Counted from the first letter of the stretch, positions 8,189 to 16,037 are shown. The stretch is DNA of 24,477 nt from Bog-159 sp035541265 (GCA_035541265.1 DATKNQ010000123.1:1-24477); one strand, 5' to 3'. Translations and numbers: made by a program. Notes: generated by a model not told the origin, from the sequence alone.

Positions 8189-9166
8189 ATGCTTTCGATC
8201 GTGATCCCCGTCCATAACGAGGAACCTTCCATTCTGCCGCTGTACGACCGGCTCACGGCCGTGCTGGAACCCCTGCGGCGGCCGTACGAGATCCTGTTCA
8301 TCGACGACGCCTCGACCGACCGCAGCTTTGAGTTGCTTGCCAACCTGGTGGAAACGGACGGACACTTGAAGGTGATCCGCCTGCGCCGGAATTTCGGCCA
8401 GACGGCTGCGCTCTCAGCGGGCTTTCACGAGGCCAAGGGTGACATCGTGATCGCCATGGACGGCGATCTGCAGCACGCGCCCGAGGACATCCCCGCGCTG
8501 CTCGCCAAAATCGATGAAGGATACGACATCGCCAGCGGCTGGCGCAAGGAACGCGTCGATAATCCGATCACTCGCAAAATCCCGTCGCGAATCGCCAACT
8601 GGCTGATGGCCAAGGCCTCCGGCGTCGAACTGCGCGACTTCGGCACCACCTTCAAAGCCTATCGCGCCGAAGTGCTCAAGGACGTAAATCTTTACGGGGA
8701 GCTGCACCGCTTTATCCCGGCGCTGGCCAGTTTCTATGGCGCGCGCATCGCCGAGGTGCCCATTCAGAATACGCCGCGCGCCGCGGGCGATTCCCACTAT
8801 GGCATCAGCCGCACTTTCCGTGTGCTTTTCGATATTCTGACGATCAAGTTTCTTTTGAAATACTTCACCCGGCCCATGCATTTTTTCGGATCGCTGGGCC
8901 TGGCCGGCACTTGTTTGGGCAGCCTGATCATGGGCTGGCTGCTGATCCAGAAGCTGTTGGGCCGCGAATTGATCATGGTGGAACATGGCCCGCTGATGAT
9001 CGCCGGTGGCCTGCTGCTGCTGGGCGGGATTATGATGTTCAGTACCGGCCTGATCGGTGAAGTGATGATTCGTACGTATTTTGAGAGCCAGGGCCGCCGC
9101 ATTTACGCTGTGCGGGAGATCCTGACGCGTAAGCAAAGGGGCGTCGCCGGCGGCACGCGCGGCTGA
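8189..9166 (+). CDS. Membrane-anchored family 2 glycosyltransferase (DPM1/GtrB-like)
   Basis: This 325-residue protein has an N-terminal GT-A domain with SIVIPVHNEE (3-12), FIDDASTDRS (37-46), and the metal/nucleotide-sugar motif AMDGDLQHAPED (around 89-100). Two membrane helices follow (about 233-260 and 270-298). This layout is that of polyprenyl-phosphate sugar transferases such as GtrB, ArnC or dolichol-phosphate mannose synthase, which move a sugar from a nucleotide donor to a lipid phosphate at the inner leaflet. Sugar and acceptor cannot be told from sequence. The TMTC-like and YfhO-like GT-C proteins elsewhere in the window are enzymes of the type that use such lipid-linked sugars, but no direct link is shown. 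Confidence 0.9.
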   Translation: MLSIVIPVHNEEPSILPLYDRLTAVLEPLRRPYEILFIDDASTDRSFELLANLVETDGHLKVIRLRRNFGQTAALSAGFHEAKGDIVIAMDGDLQHAPEDIPALLAKIDEGYDIASGWRKERVDNPITRKIPSRIANWLMAKASGVELRDFGTTFKAYRAEVLKDVNLYGELHRFIPALASFYGARIAEVPIQNTPRAAGDSHYGISRTFRVLFDILTIKFLLKYFTRPMHFFGSLGLAGTCLGSLIMGWLLIQKLLGRELIMVEHGPLMIAGGLLLLGGIMMFSTGLIGEVMIRTYFESQGRRIYAVREILTRKQRGVAGGTRG

Positions 9167-9194
9167 TTGCGCCCGCATAGCCCTGTAGTAAACT
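9167..9194 (+). promoter_or_regulatory. Candidate promoter of the secreted TPR gene
   Basis: TTGCGC (9167-9172) and TAAACT (9189-9194) are 16 nt apart and would start transcription about 35 nt before the gene. The match to consensus is moderate. Confidence 0.3.
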
Positions 9195-9217
9195 GGAATT
9201 TAATACCAGCAATTCCA
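9194..9217. repeat. Inverted repeat in the leader of the TPR gene
   Basis: Arms TGGAATT (9194-9200) and AATTCCA (9211-9217) are perfect complements with a 10-nt A/T-rich spacer. It lies just downstream of the candidate -10 and ahead of the Shine-Dalgarno, so it may be an operator or a leader hairpin. No binding protein can be named. Confidence 0.4.
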
Positions 9218-9223
9218 AAGTTT

Positions 9224-9228
9224 GGAGG
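9224..9228 (+). promoter_or_regulatory. Shine-Dalgarno GGAGG that decides the TPR gene start
   Basis: GGAGG is 7 nt before the ATG at 9236 and 4 nt before the ATG at 9233. The 7-nt spacing favours 9236. Confidence 0.6.
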
Positions 9229-9235
9229 TTCCATG

Positions 9236-10387
9236 ATGTACCGCAATGTGGCCTTGCCCGCCTTGGGAGTCCTGTTGTTCGCCGTTGCAGGGTTCGCCCA
9301 GACTTCCTCGCTGGAGGGAGATGTAACGGGCGCCAATGGCCAACCCGTGAAAGGCGCGCTAATCAAGATTGACCGCGAGGACATCAAAGGTCATTACCAG
9401 GTAAAGACGGACAAGAAAGGGCACTACTTCTACGGTGGTCTGCCTTTGGGCCAGTACAAAATCACCCTGTCCATCGATGGCAAGGACGTGGATTTTGTTG
9501 ACAAGGTACATTCCAAGTTTGGCGAATCTACCGTCAACAACTTCGACATGAAGGCTCAGGTACAGCGGCAGCAGGCCCTGAACCAGGCGGCGGAGAGCGG
9601 CACGCTCAGCAAGGATCAGGCACGCGGGATGAGCGCCGAGGAGAAGGCCGCTTTCGAGAAAGTCAATAAAGAACGCGCGGAACTGAAGGCCAAGAATAAA
9701 GCCTTGAACGACGCCTTCAACGCCGGCAAAGAGGCCATGACCGCGAAGCAGTACGACGTCGCGATCACGCAATTCACCAAGGCCAGTGAAATGGCGCCGG
9801 ACCAATACGTGGTCTGGGCCAACCTGGGCGACGCCGAAATGGCGCTGGCGAAGAGCAAGACTGGACCGGAGCACGACGATGCCTTGAACAAGGGCATCGA
9901 GGCCTACAAGAAAACGCTCGAAATCAAACCGGACGATGCGGGCGTGCACAACAACTACGCCTTGGGTCTGGCGCAGGCGAAGAAGTTCGACGAAGCGCAG
10001 GCCGAACTGGCCAAGGCGGCTCAACTCGACCCTCCCAACGCCGGCAAGTATTATTACAACCTGGGCGCGCTGCTGGTGAACAACGGCCAGATCGATCCCG
10101 CGGGCGAGGCGTTCAAGAAGGCCATCGAGGCCGATCCGAACTATGCTGACGCGCAGTATCAATACGGCATTTTTCTGATCGGCAAAGCGAAGCTGGGGTC
10201 CGACGGTAAGTACGAGGCCGTCCCGGGCACTACCGACGCGTTTCAGAAGTATCTGCAACTGAAGCCTGATGGGCCATACGCGGACTCCGCTAAGTCGATG
10301 CTCGCCACGATCTCCGGCTCCGTTGACACCTCATATCAGAATCCCTCTGCCGAGAAGAACAAGAAGAAGAGCAGCAAGAAGAACTGA
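9236..10387 (+). CDS. Secreted protein with carboxypeptidase-regulatory domain and TPR repeats
   Basis: This protein of 383 residues starts with a Sec signal peptide (MYRNVALPALGVLLFAVAGFA, probable cleavage before QTSS). A carboxypeptidase-regulatory-like beta-sandwich follows (about 25-100: LEGDVTGANGQPVKGALI and FYGGLPLGQYKITLSIDGK), then a charged helical linker and at least four TPR-type repeats (about 165-330). The tail is lysine/serine rich. This architecture is common in Acidobacteriota and suggests an envelope scaffold; no enzymatic role is seen. The open frame extends back to 9167, but only the ATG pair at 9233/9236 has a Shine-Dalgarno and gives a signal peptide at the N-terminus. 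Confidence 0.88.
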   Translation: MYRNVALPALGVLLFAVAGFAQTSSLEGDVTGANGQPVKGALIKIDREDIKGHYQVKTDKKGHYFYGGLPLGQYKITLSIDGKDVDFVDKVHSKFGESTVNNFDMKAQVQRQQALNQAAESGTLSKDQARGMSAEEKAAFEKVNKERAELKAKNKALNDAFNAGKEAMTAKQYDVAITQFTKASEMAPDQYVVWANLGDAEMALAKSKTGPEHDDALNKGIEAYKKTLEIKPDDAGVHNNYALGLAQAKKFDEAQAELAKAAQLDPPNAGKYYYNLGALLVNNGQIDPAGEAFKKAIEADPNYADAQYQYGIFLIGKAKLGSDGKYEAVPGTTDAFQKYLQLKPDGPYADSAKSMLATISGSVDTSYQNPSAEKNKKKSSKKN

Positions 10388-10413
10388 CCTGCCGCCGGGT
10401 GAGATAATAACAA

Positions 10414-10435
10414 GGGGCGCCGGAAAGGGCGCCCC
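10414..10435 (+). terminator. Strong GC hairpin between the TPR and YHS genes
   Basis: GGGGCGCC (10414-10421) and GGCGCCCC (10428-10435) form a perfect 8-bp stem with a 6-nt GGAAAG loop. No T-tract follows, so it is not a classical intrinsic terminator. It ends 6 nt before the next start codon, where it could block transcript decay or hinder ribosome entry. Confidence 0.4.
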
Positions 10436-10441
10436 GTTGGA

Positions 10442-10717
10442 ATGATCCGATTTCTGCTTTTCCGGGTTCTGCCGCTGCTTTTTCTATTCTGGCTGATCCG
10501 GAATCTTCTCAGTTCGCTGCTCTCCGGGTTAAACACTCAGGTCTCTGCCAGGCCCTCCCGCCCCGTGCCGCCGGTATCTCCAGGCGGCGAGTTGAAGAGG
10601 GACCCGGTCTGCGGGACTTATGTGTCGGCGGATACCGCGGTCACCAAGCGAATCAATGGGCAGACCATCCACTTTTGTTCAGTCGCTTGCCGCGATAAGT
10701 ACCGCGCCGCATCCTGA
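10442..10717 (+). CDS. Small membrane protein with C-terminal YHS domain
   Basis: The 91-residue product has one N-terminal membrane helix (about 4-25), a proline/serine-rich linker (30-50), and a YHS/TRASH-like metal-binding domain with DPVCGTYV (54-61) and HFCSVACRDKY (77-87). Cys57, Cys79 and Cys83 are candidate metal ligands. YHS domains occur in copper and other metal-handling proteins. It follows the TPR gene by 54 nt, with a strong hairpin in between, and has only GGA directly before the ATG as a ribosome site. Function beyond metal binding is unknown. Confidence 0.8.
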   Translation: MIRFLLFRVLPLLFLFWLIRNLLSSLLSGLNTQVSARPSRPVPPVSPGGELKRDPVCGTYVSADTAVTKRINGQTIHFCSVACRDKYRAAS

Positions 10718-10746
10718 GATTTCCGGGACCGCGGCGCGGCACGCGA

Positions 10747-11439
10747 TTACCGGGAGCCGAAATTATAGCCCACCCAGACCATGCCCGCGGTTACAAGGTT
10801 GCTGCCGAATCCCGGTTGGTTCGTGAGGTTCGGAACATAGTGGATGTCGAACTGCGGCCGGATGAAAATGTGCTCGGTTAAGAACACCGAGACTCCCGCC
10901 CCGGCATGCACCTGAAAGTGATTCGAATTGACGACCGGCTCCGTCTGGCTGACGCAAGCGCTTCCCACGCAAGTACTCGAAGCGATCGAGAAGCCTGTCT
11001 TGGCTCCGCCGGGGCCGCCTTCGAGTTGGATCGATACACGCTTGGTGTGCACCGGCTCATAGACCGCGTTAAAGTCGTAGAAAGTCTGCCGGTAGTTCAG
11101 CGGGCCATAACTGGGGATGGAGATAAACTGGCTGTGGGCCGGCTGGAAGCTCACCTCGGCTCCAAATCCGAGGTTTTTCCACAGAATCACGTCGCCGCCG
11201 AATCCTAGAAAGAATCCGCCCAGGCTGGGGGTCGACACGCAGGTGCCTCCCGTTGAGATGCTGGTGCTGCCAATAGGTGAGCACTGAGACAGAGCGGCAT
11301 TGTCGAGGCCGTTCGTGTTGGCTTTATCATGCGCGGTCCCGAACCCCATCATGAAATCGACAGAACTCTGCGCGTTGGCGAATGATGTGCAGAGCATCAG
11401 CAGGGAGAGAGCGGGAATGTAACGGCAAATTCGTTTCAC
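10747..11439 (-). CDS. Outer-membrane beta-barrel protein (porin/opacity-like)
   Basis: The 230-residue protein has a signal peptide (MKRICRYIPALSLLMLCTSFANA, cleavage before QSSVD) and then alternating amphipathic strands such as LGFGAEVSFQPA, SIQLEGGPGGAKTGFSI, FQVHAGAGVSVFL and a final strand GMVWVGYNFG ending two residues from the C-terminus. Size fits an eight-stranded outer-membrane barrel. Two pairs of cysteines lie in predicted loops (residues 53/67 and in SSTCVGSACVS). The start is GTG, supported by AGGAGA 8 nt upstream. Function is unknown; it could be structural or a small porin. Confidence 0.82.
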   Translation of the reverse strand: MKRICRYIPALSLLMLCTSFANAQSSVDFMMGFGTAHDKANTNGLDNAALSQCSPIGSTSISTGGTCVSTPSLGGFFLGFGGDVILWKNLGFGAEVSFQPAHSQFISIPSYGPLNYRQTFYDFNAVYEPVHTKRVSIQLEGGPGGAKTGFSIASSTCVGSACVSQTEPVVNSNHFQVHAGAGVSVFLTEHIFIRPQFDIHYVPNLTNQPGFGSNLVTAGMVWVGYNFGSR

Positions 11440-11447
11440 GTCAGAAG

Positions 11448-11453
11448 TCTCCT
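11448..11453 (-). promoter_or_regulatory. Shine-Dalgarno AGGAGA for the beta-barrel gene
   Basis: On the minus strand AGGAGA lies 8 nt before the GTG at 11439 and fixes this unusual start. The remainder of the 201-nt gap (11440-11640) shows no gene I can support. Confidence 0.6.
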
Positions 11454-11640
11454 AAAAGGTTCTTGCAGAATGTACAAAAGCTTCGATGGCCCCTTGGTTT
11501 ATTATGGCGCAATCGAGCGGCGCGGGCCGCCATACCGTAACGACGCCACGGGTGGGCAAGGCGTTTCAGCTAAATCAATTACGCGCCCTGACACACGCAT
11601 TTCCCGGGAAGATTCCGGCCCGTGGTGAGGATTGTCTCAC

Positions 11641-13374
11641 TCAAAACGCCTGTTTCCGGCGCACGCGCTCCAGACGCATGCGTGTGGAGCGGTCCGTGGG
11701 ATCGATCGCCAGGCTCGTCTCGTACTGCTGCTCGGCGGCGGTCAGGTTGTCGGTCCACTCATACCAGAGCGCCAGGGAGTTGTGGGCCTCTACGGAATGC
11801 GGGTCGAGATCGACCGCCTGCCGTAACGCGGCGCCAGCCTCCGGCCGCTTTCCCATCTGCCCGTACAGCAAGCCGACCAACCGATAGGTGTATGAGTCCG
11901 GCCGACTCCGTAAGGCGAGCTGCAGTTCGTGCATGGCGTCGTCCAACCGCCCGAGACACTGATCCACCTGACTCCAACTCAGCGCGATGTCGTAATTGCC
12001 GGGCAGCACCTGGTCGGCATGTTGCAAGTACGGTATCGCGGCGCCGCAGCGATGCTCTTCGGCCAACTGGCGGACCAGGTTCGCGAATGGACGGCTCTTG
12101 CCCGTCGACTGCAAGGCTGCCGCCGCCCATAACTGTGAAGGCTGGGCCCAGAGCACGTTTCGTTGGTAACACAGCAGCGCGAATGCAATGACCATCGCCG
12201 TGCTGACCGCATACGCGGTGATCGGTCTCCAATGCAGGTGTCTGGCGAACTCGCAGCCCATCAGAATCAACCCAACCAATGGCAGATACATGCGCCGCTC
12301 GACGAGCGGATCCATGATCGGTATGATCGAAGATGTCGGCGCGAGCAGCGCTAAGGTCAGTAGCCATCCGAAACAGGCCAGGGGATATCGCTCCCGGCGC
12401 ACCACCAGGAACACGGTGATCGCCACGAGAGCAGCGAGATAGACGATGGCGCCATGTTCCAGGATCGTGTGTGAAACGGCGTAGTCATGGTCAATCGACT
12501 GGCCTACTGGGAACACAGCCAGCCGCAGATAAGTAAAGATAGCGCGAGCCTGTGTGAATCCGTATTGGTACCAGGTCACGCCGGTGGCCGAAAAGCCTGC
12601 CGACTTGGATGTTGCCAGGGCCTGATAGACCTTCCACGCCGCCACGGCCGCGCCCGGCAATAATGTGACATACAGCCTCCAGTTATTCCGCAGGCCGCGG
12701 GTCGAGCAAGGCTTTGGCCAATAGACATCCGTAAGAATCAGCACGCCTGCCAGGCCGGCGGCATTTTCCTTGCTCGCGACGGCTATTACAAACAACACGA
12801 CTACAACAACCGATTCACCCCACGAGATACGATCGCTGCGGCGATACAGAAACACGGCATACGCCAGCAGCATAAACAAGGCCGCCAGGCTTTCCGACCG
12901 GCCCGCCACATAGCTGACCGACTCGGTCTGCAGCGGATGTACCAGAAAAATCGCAGCTCCAATCACGGATGCCGCGGTTACGGCCCGCGCGCTCATTCGC
13001 CCGAGCCTTTCGATCAGCCGATGAATTACCAGAAAAACCAGCCCTGTGTTGAGGACGTGAATGAGCAGGTTCCAGATGTGGTACCCTGTGGGCGATTCGC
13101 CTGAGAACTTGTGGTTGAGCCAGAAGGTAAACAGCAGGAAGGGCCGCACGCCCGACAGCCAGGCGATCAAGGGTTGCTGATCTGCGTATCGATAGGGATA
13201 GGGCAGAAAGAAGTCGTCGAAAAAGAACGGCGCTCTAAGTGCCGGGTAATACAGATCCAATGCGGCGATGAGGGCAGCTAGCGTCACCACCGCCGCTATA
13301 CGGGAAGCTGATATTGCCGCCGCCGGCGCAGTTATCCGTACTGCCTTCTGTCGCGTCATGTGGCATGATAACAT
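11641..13374 (-). CDS. TMTC-like GT-C membrane protein with C-terminal TPR repeats
   Basis: This protein of about 577 residues has roughly ten membrane helices followed by two to three TPR units (last ~130 residues, for example RPEAGAALRQAVDLDPHSVEAHNSLA). FFFDDFF follows the first helix, as expected for the GT-C catalytic loop. HPLQTESVSYVAGRSESLAALF and ASKENAAG correspond to the conserved HP-xx-TE-xV-x5-GRxE and KE segments of TMTC proteins, which are O-mannosyltransferases in animals. A bacterial role in protein or surface glycosylation with a lipid-linked sugar is inference. The frame opens at GTG 13419; ATG 13374 has a weak GGGGCGG ribosome site, while ATG 13359 has an extended -10 (TGTTATCAT) just upstream, so the start is uncertain within 60 nt. 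Confidence 0.85.
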   Translation of the reverse strand: MLSCHMTRQKAVRITAPAAAISASRIAAVVTLAALIAALDLYYPALRAPFFFDDFFLPYPYRYADQQPLIAWLSGVRPFLLFTFWLNHKFSGESPTGYHIWNLLIHVLNTGLVFLVIHRLIERLGRMSARAVTAASVIGAAIFLVHPLQTESVSYVAGRSESLAALFMLLAYAVFLYRRSDRISWGESVVVVVLFVIAVASKENAAGLAGVLILTDVYWPKPCSTRGLRNNWRLYVTLLPGAAVAAWKVYQALATSKSAGFSATGVTWYQYGFTQARAIFTYLRLAVFPVGQSIDHDYAVSHTILEHGAIVYLAALVAITVFLVVRRERYPLACFGWLLTLALLAPTSSIIPIMDPLVERRMYLPLVGLILMGCEFARHLHWRPITAYAVSTAMVIAFALLCYQRNVLWAQPSQLWAAAALQSTGKSRPFANLVRQLAEEHRCGAAIPYLQHADQVLPGNYDIALSWSQVDQCLGRLDDAMHELQLALRSRPDSYTYRLVGLLYGQMGKRPEAGAALRQAVDLDPHSVEAHNSLALWYEWTDNLTAAEQQYETSLAIDPTDRSTRMRLERVRRKQAF

Positions 13375-13443
13375 ATCCGCCCCAGGGGCTCTTTCGTAAT
13401 CCGGTGAGTTATCGCACACTTACAAATTGTTACTTGTGAATCA

Positions 13444-13450
13444 AGGAGGG
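13444..13450 (+). promoter_or_regulatory. Shine-Dalgarno AGGAGGG for the molybdoenzyme gene
   Basis: A near-perfect AGGAGGG is 10 nt before GTG 13461 and 19 nt before the next in-frame ATG at 13470, so the GTG is the likelier start. Confidence 0.6.
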
Positions 13451-13460
13451 CGTTTCTTCA

Positions 13461-14120
13461 GTGTCTTGGATGGATAAGACCAAAGTGCAAACCGATGATA
13501 TCCCGTCCCCGGAAGGATTACCACCGGACGTGATCGTCAGCCCGGATACGCGGCGCGCCCGGCGCATCCCGCCGGGGCAGAGCCGCACCAAGAAATGGCC
13601 CGTGCTCGACGCCAGCGGCACTCCGGCCCTGGACATTGATCGATGGCGTCTGCGCGTCAGCGGGTGGGTGGGCCGCAAAACCGAATGGAATTGGGAAGAG
13701 TTTCTCAAACTGCCGCGCGTTAAGGTCTTCTCTGACTTTCATTGCGTGACCCGCTGGTCGCGGCTGGGCAATGTGTGGGAAGGCGTATCCACGCGCGAGT
13801 TGCTCGCGCAAGCCGGCGGCGCCTCACCCTCCGCGGCTTACGTCATGGCCTACGGTTACGATCGCGGCTGGACCACCAATCTGCCGCTCGAAGATTTCTT
13901 AGCCGAGGACGCGCTGGTCGCCACCCACCACGATAGCGAGCCGATCACCGCCGATCATGGCGGCCCGGCCCGGTTGATCGTGCCGCGCCTTTACGCCTGG
14001 AAGAGCGCCAAGTGGCTTTCGGGAATCGAAATCATGAACCGCGACGGCGCCGGCTTCTGGGAAAAGAACGGCTATCATATGCACGGCGACCCCTGGACCG
14101 AAGAACGCTACGGCTGGTAA
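13461..14120 (+). CDS. Sulfite-oxidase-like molybdopterin oxidoreductase
   Basis: The 219-residue protein has the oxidoreductase molybdopterin-binding fold. Motifs: LRVSGWVG (64-71), SDFHCVTRWS (91-100) with Cys95 as the expected molybdenum ligand, MAYGYDRGWTTNLPLED, GGPARLIVPRLYAWKSAKW and the C-terminal EKNGYHMHGDPW. It lacks the dimerisation domain of true sulfite oxidase and has no signal peptide, unlike the Tat-exported MsrP. It is therefore the short cytoplasmic sulfite-oxidase-like type, whose substrate and electron partner are unknown. It stands alone, with convergent and divergent neighbours of unrelated function. Confidence 0.88.
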   Translation: MSWMDKTKVQTDDIPSPEGLPPDVIVSPDTRRARRIPPGQSRTKKWPVLDASGTPALDIDRWRLRVSGWVGRKTEWNWEEFLKLPRVKVFSDFHCVTRWSRLGNVWEGVSTRELLAQAGGASPSAAYVMAYGYDRGWTTNLPLEDFLAEDALVATHHDSEPITADHGGPARLIVPRLYAWKSAKWLSGIEIMNRDGAGFWEKNGYHMHGDPWTEERYGW

Positions 14121-14123
14121 ACT

Positions 14124-15212
14124 TCAGCCCTCCTGGTTGACCATCTGAATCAACGCCTGGATGTAGCCGAAGGCGAACGCGAAGGCCTGCCTGCCATCCG
14201 TATCACCGTCGATGCGCGGCACGTGATCCGGCATCAGCATGCCATCGTAGCCGACTTCTTTGTAAGCCCGGATCGCGCGGATCAGGTTGACGTCGCCATC
14301 GTCCGGAAAGGTCTCCTGAAAATGCAGGAAGCCGCCGTGGATGTTGCGAAAATGCACGTTGAAAATCTTGCCGCGCGTGCCGAAGTAATGGATCACATCG
14401 AAGATCTCGTCCGCAGGCTTGACCAACATCTCCGAAACGGTACCCTGGCAGAAGTTGAGTCCATGATAGGGGCTGGGCTGAATCTCGACGAAGCGCTTCA
14501 GCCCGTCGACGCTGCCGAGCACGCGATCGACCCCGCGAAAGCCTTTATCGCGCGGCATGCCGGGGTCGTGTGGATGGCAAGCCATCCTGACTTTGTATTC
14601 CTCGGCCACCGGGATCACGCGCTTCAGAAAATATGCGATGCGCTCCCAGGCGTCATCTTCACTGACCTTGCCTGCTTCCGTCAGTGGCGGATCCTGCCGT
14701 GCTTGATCGTAGACGAACGTGCTGTAACGCGCGTCGCCGCGCCCGCGTGCCGGCTCCGTGCGTACGACGCCCAGAATCGTCATGTTGTACTTCAAAGCCG
14801 GGATGCCCGCCCGGGCGGCGTTGCGGATCATCTGACAGATGGAGTCGATCTCGCGGTCACGCTCCGGGCTCTTGCCCAGCATGATGGCGGGATTCTCGGA
14901 CTTCGTGATGTAGCTCGAACTCAGCGGCAGTGGCAGCATCTCCAGGCGGATGCCGAACGTTTCGACGCGCTCACGCAGCCGGGTCAGGCCTTCCGCCGAC
15001 CAGTTCGCGTCCAGGCGCGGCGAGGGCAATGCACCGCAGATATGGTTCACGCCGAACGCCGCCACGACCCGCAGCACATCGTCCGACGCGGCATGCTGGG
15101 TGCCCAGCTTCAACGCCGCCTTCCGCGCGCCGCCGGACGATTGCGCCGCGCCACTGGCACCCGCCGCCGCGAACGCTGTGGCTGCGGCTTCGATGAAATG
15201 ACGGCGGCGCAT
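14124..15212 (-). CDS. Mannonate-dehydratase-like (UxuA-type) TIM-barrel protein with export signal
   Basis: This protein of 362 residues matches the UxuA family. The metal-site residues are visible: His213 (CHPHDPG), Cys255 (LNFCQGTVSEM), His287 (KIFNVHFRNIHG) and Asp329-His330 (PDHVP), together with ETFPDDGDVN (300-309). Classical UxuA converts D-mannonate to 2-keto-3-deoxygluconate in the cytoplasm. Here the start ATG 15212 gives MRRRHFIEAAATAFAAAGA, a twin-arginine-type leader, so an exported homologue with another substrate is possible. The start is set by GGGAG 6 nt upstream; the longer frame to 15296 runs inside the neighbouring gene. It is 16 nt downstream of the NIPSNAP gene and likely co-transcribed. 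Confidence 0.85.
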   Translation of the reverse strand: MRRRHFIEAAATAFAAAGASGAAQSSGGARKAALKLGTQHAASDDVLRVVAAFGVNHICGALPSPRLDANWSAEGLTRLRERVETFGIRLEMLPLPLSSSYITKSENPAIMLGKSPERDREIDSICQMIRNAARAGIPALKYNMTILGVVRTEPARGRGDARYSTFVYDQARQDPPLTEAGKVSEDDAWERIAYFLKRVIPVAEEYKVRMACHPHDPGMPRDKGFRGVDRVLGSVDGLKRFVEIQPSPYHGLNFCQGTVSEMLVKPADEIFDVIHYFGTRGKIFNVHFRNIHGGFLHFQETFPDDGDVNLIRAIRAYKEVGYDGMLMPDHVPRIDGDTDGRQAFAFAFGYIQALIQMVNQEG

Positions 15213-15228
15213 GCGCGGCTCCCAATCT

Positions 15229-15996
15229 TTAGCGGATGGGCGAAAAATCCAGCGGACGCAAAATGGCGTTGCTGATGTTGGAAACGATCTCGGCATCCGC
15301 GTAGCCCGGCTGCGCGCGCAGCTTTTGCCACTCCGGATCGCCGCCGAACGCGCGCCACAACTTGTCGCGCGCGGCCATGGTCTCGAACGAGAGCATGTAG
15401 GTCAGGTTCGGCAGATTGCGGCCCACGATCGTTTCACCGAAGAATACCGGCGCCATGCCCAGGCGCTGGAAGATGGCGGCTTCCCCCTCGTTGAACATGC
15501 CGATCTTGCGTTCTGCGGCTTTGGCGTTGTTCGATTCGTAGGTGCGCAGCTCGAAGATGCGCGGCACGCCGCCCGCCGGCGGGACGCTGATCGACTTCAT
15601 CACGTCGAAGGCCCGCAGCAGAGAGTTCTCCATGCGGATGTAGCTTAGCTCCGTCATGGAGTTGTACTCGTCGAAGCCGTGCTGGAATTCCCGGTCGCCG
15701 GCCAAACGCTCCAGGCTGGAGGCGAAGGCGTCCGCGGAAGGAAAACTGGCAAGCGACAGGATGAACGGGCTCTCCTGTGCGATCACGGCGCCGAAGAATC
15801 CCAGCGGACCAATGCCAGCGCGCTGGGCAGCCGGCAAGAAATGCTTGCCCAGAAAATCGGCTGTGCGCTGCGTCTGGCTGCCCGTGCGCATGAAGTAATA
15901 GCGCAGTTCGAAGAAGGCGCTTTGTTGCGCGGCGCTCACGGGCGTGGCGGCGAGGCCGGCGGAGGCTGCGGTACCCATAAATTGGCGGCGATCCAT
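15229..15996 (-). CDS. NIPSNAP-family protein with twin-arginine-type leader
   Basis: This 255-residue protein has two NIPSNAP (dimeric alpha/beta barrel) repeats, opening with FFELRYYFMRTGS and IFELRTYESNNAKAAERKIG. NIPSNAP proteins have no settled biochemical function. The N-terminus MDRRQFMGTAASAGLAATPVSA looks like a Tat leader with an A-x-A cleavage site. ATG 15996 is chosen because the frame upstream to 16164 is antisense to the DUF3047 gene. No Shine-Dalgarno is present; an extended -10 lies 9 nt upstream. It heads a two-gene unit with the mannonate-dehydratase-like gene. Confidence 0.85.
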   Translation of the reverse strand: MDRRQFMGTAASAGLAATPVSAAQQSAFFELRYYFMRTGSQTQRTADFLGKHFLPAAQRAGIGPLGFFGAVIAQESPFILSLASFPSADAFASSLERLAGDREFQHGFDEYNSMTELSYIRMENSLLRAFDVMKSISVPPAGGVPRIFELRTYESNNAKAAERKIGMFNEGEAAIFQRLGMAPVFFGETIVGRNLPNLTYMLSFETMAARDKLWRAFGGDPEWQKLRAQPGYADAEIVSNISNAILRPLDFSPIR

Positions 15997-16005
15997 CACC
16001 GAATA

Positions 16006-16014
16006 CTTATAGCA
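16006..16014 (-). promoter_or_regulatory. Extended -10 element for the NIPSNAP gene
   Basis: Minus-strand TGCTATAAG (TG-n-TATAAG) ends 9 nt before the ATG at 15996. It overlaps one arm of an inverted repeat. Confidence 0.4.
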
Positions 16015-16037
16015 GATTTGCGAAAGGCAAAATCTGC
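16012..16037. repeat. Inverted repeat in the divergent NIPSNAP/sphingolipid promoter region
   Basis: Arms GCAGATTTGC (16012-16021) and GCAAAATCTGC (16027-16037) are complementary apart from one extra A/T, around GAAAG. It overlaps the NIPSNAP extended -10 and precedes the sphingolipid-type operon, so it could be an operator acting on both or a hairpin. Confidence 0.45.

Noticed and set aside
8126..8365. N-terminal 80-residue extension of RuvA
   Set aside because: It overlaps the divergent glycosyltransferase gene, is not RuvA-like, and the internal ATG gives the canonical N-terminus.
9359..10258. Minus-strand open frame of 299 codons over the TPR gene
   Set aside because: Antisense to a signal-peptide/TPR protein with a good ribosome site; no recognisable domain.
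11625..11640. GTGAG-GATTGT-CTCAC hairpin just after the TMTC-like gene as a terminator
   Set aside because: Only five base pairs and no T-tract in the direction of transcription; too weak to call.
11486..11887. Plus-strand open frame of 133 codons at the end of the TMTC-like gene
   Set aside because: No ribosome site or domain, and more than half is antisense to the TPR-coding part.
14223..15275. Plus-strand open frame of 350 codons over the mannonate-dehydratase-like gene
   Set aside because: Opposite strand carries clear UxuA metal-ligand motifs; this frame has none.
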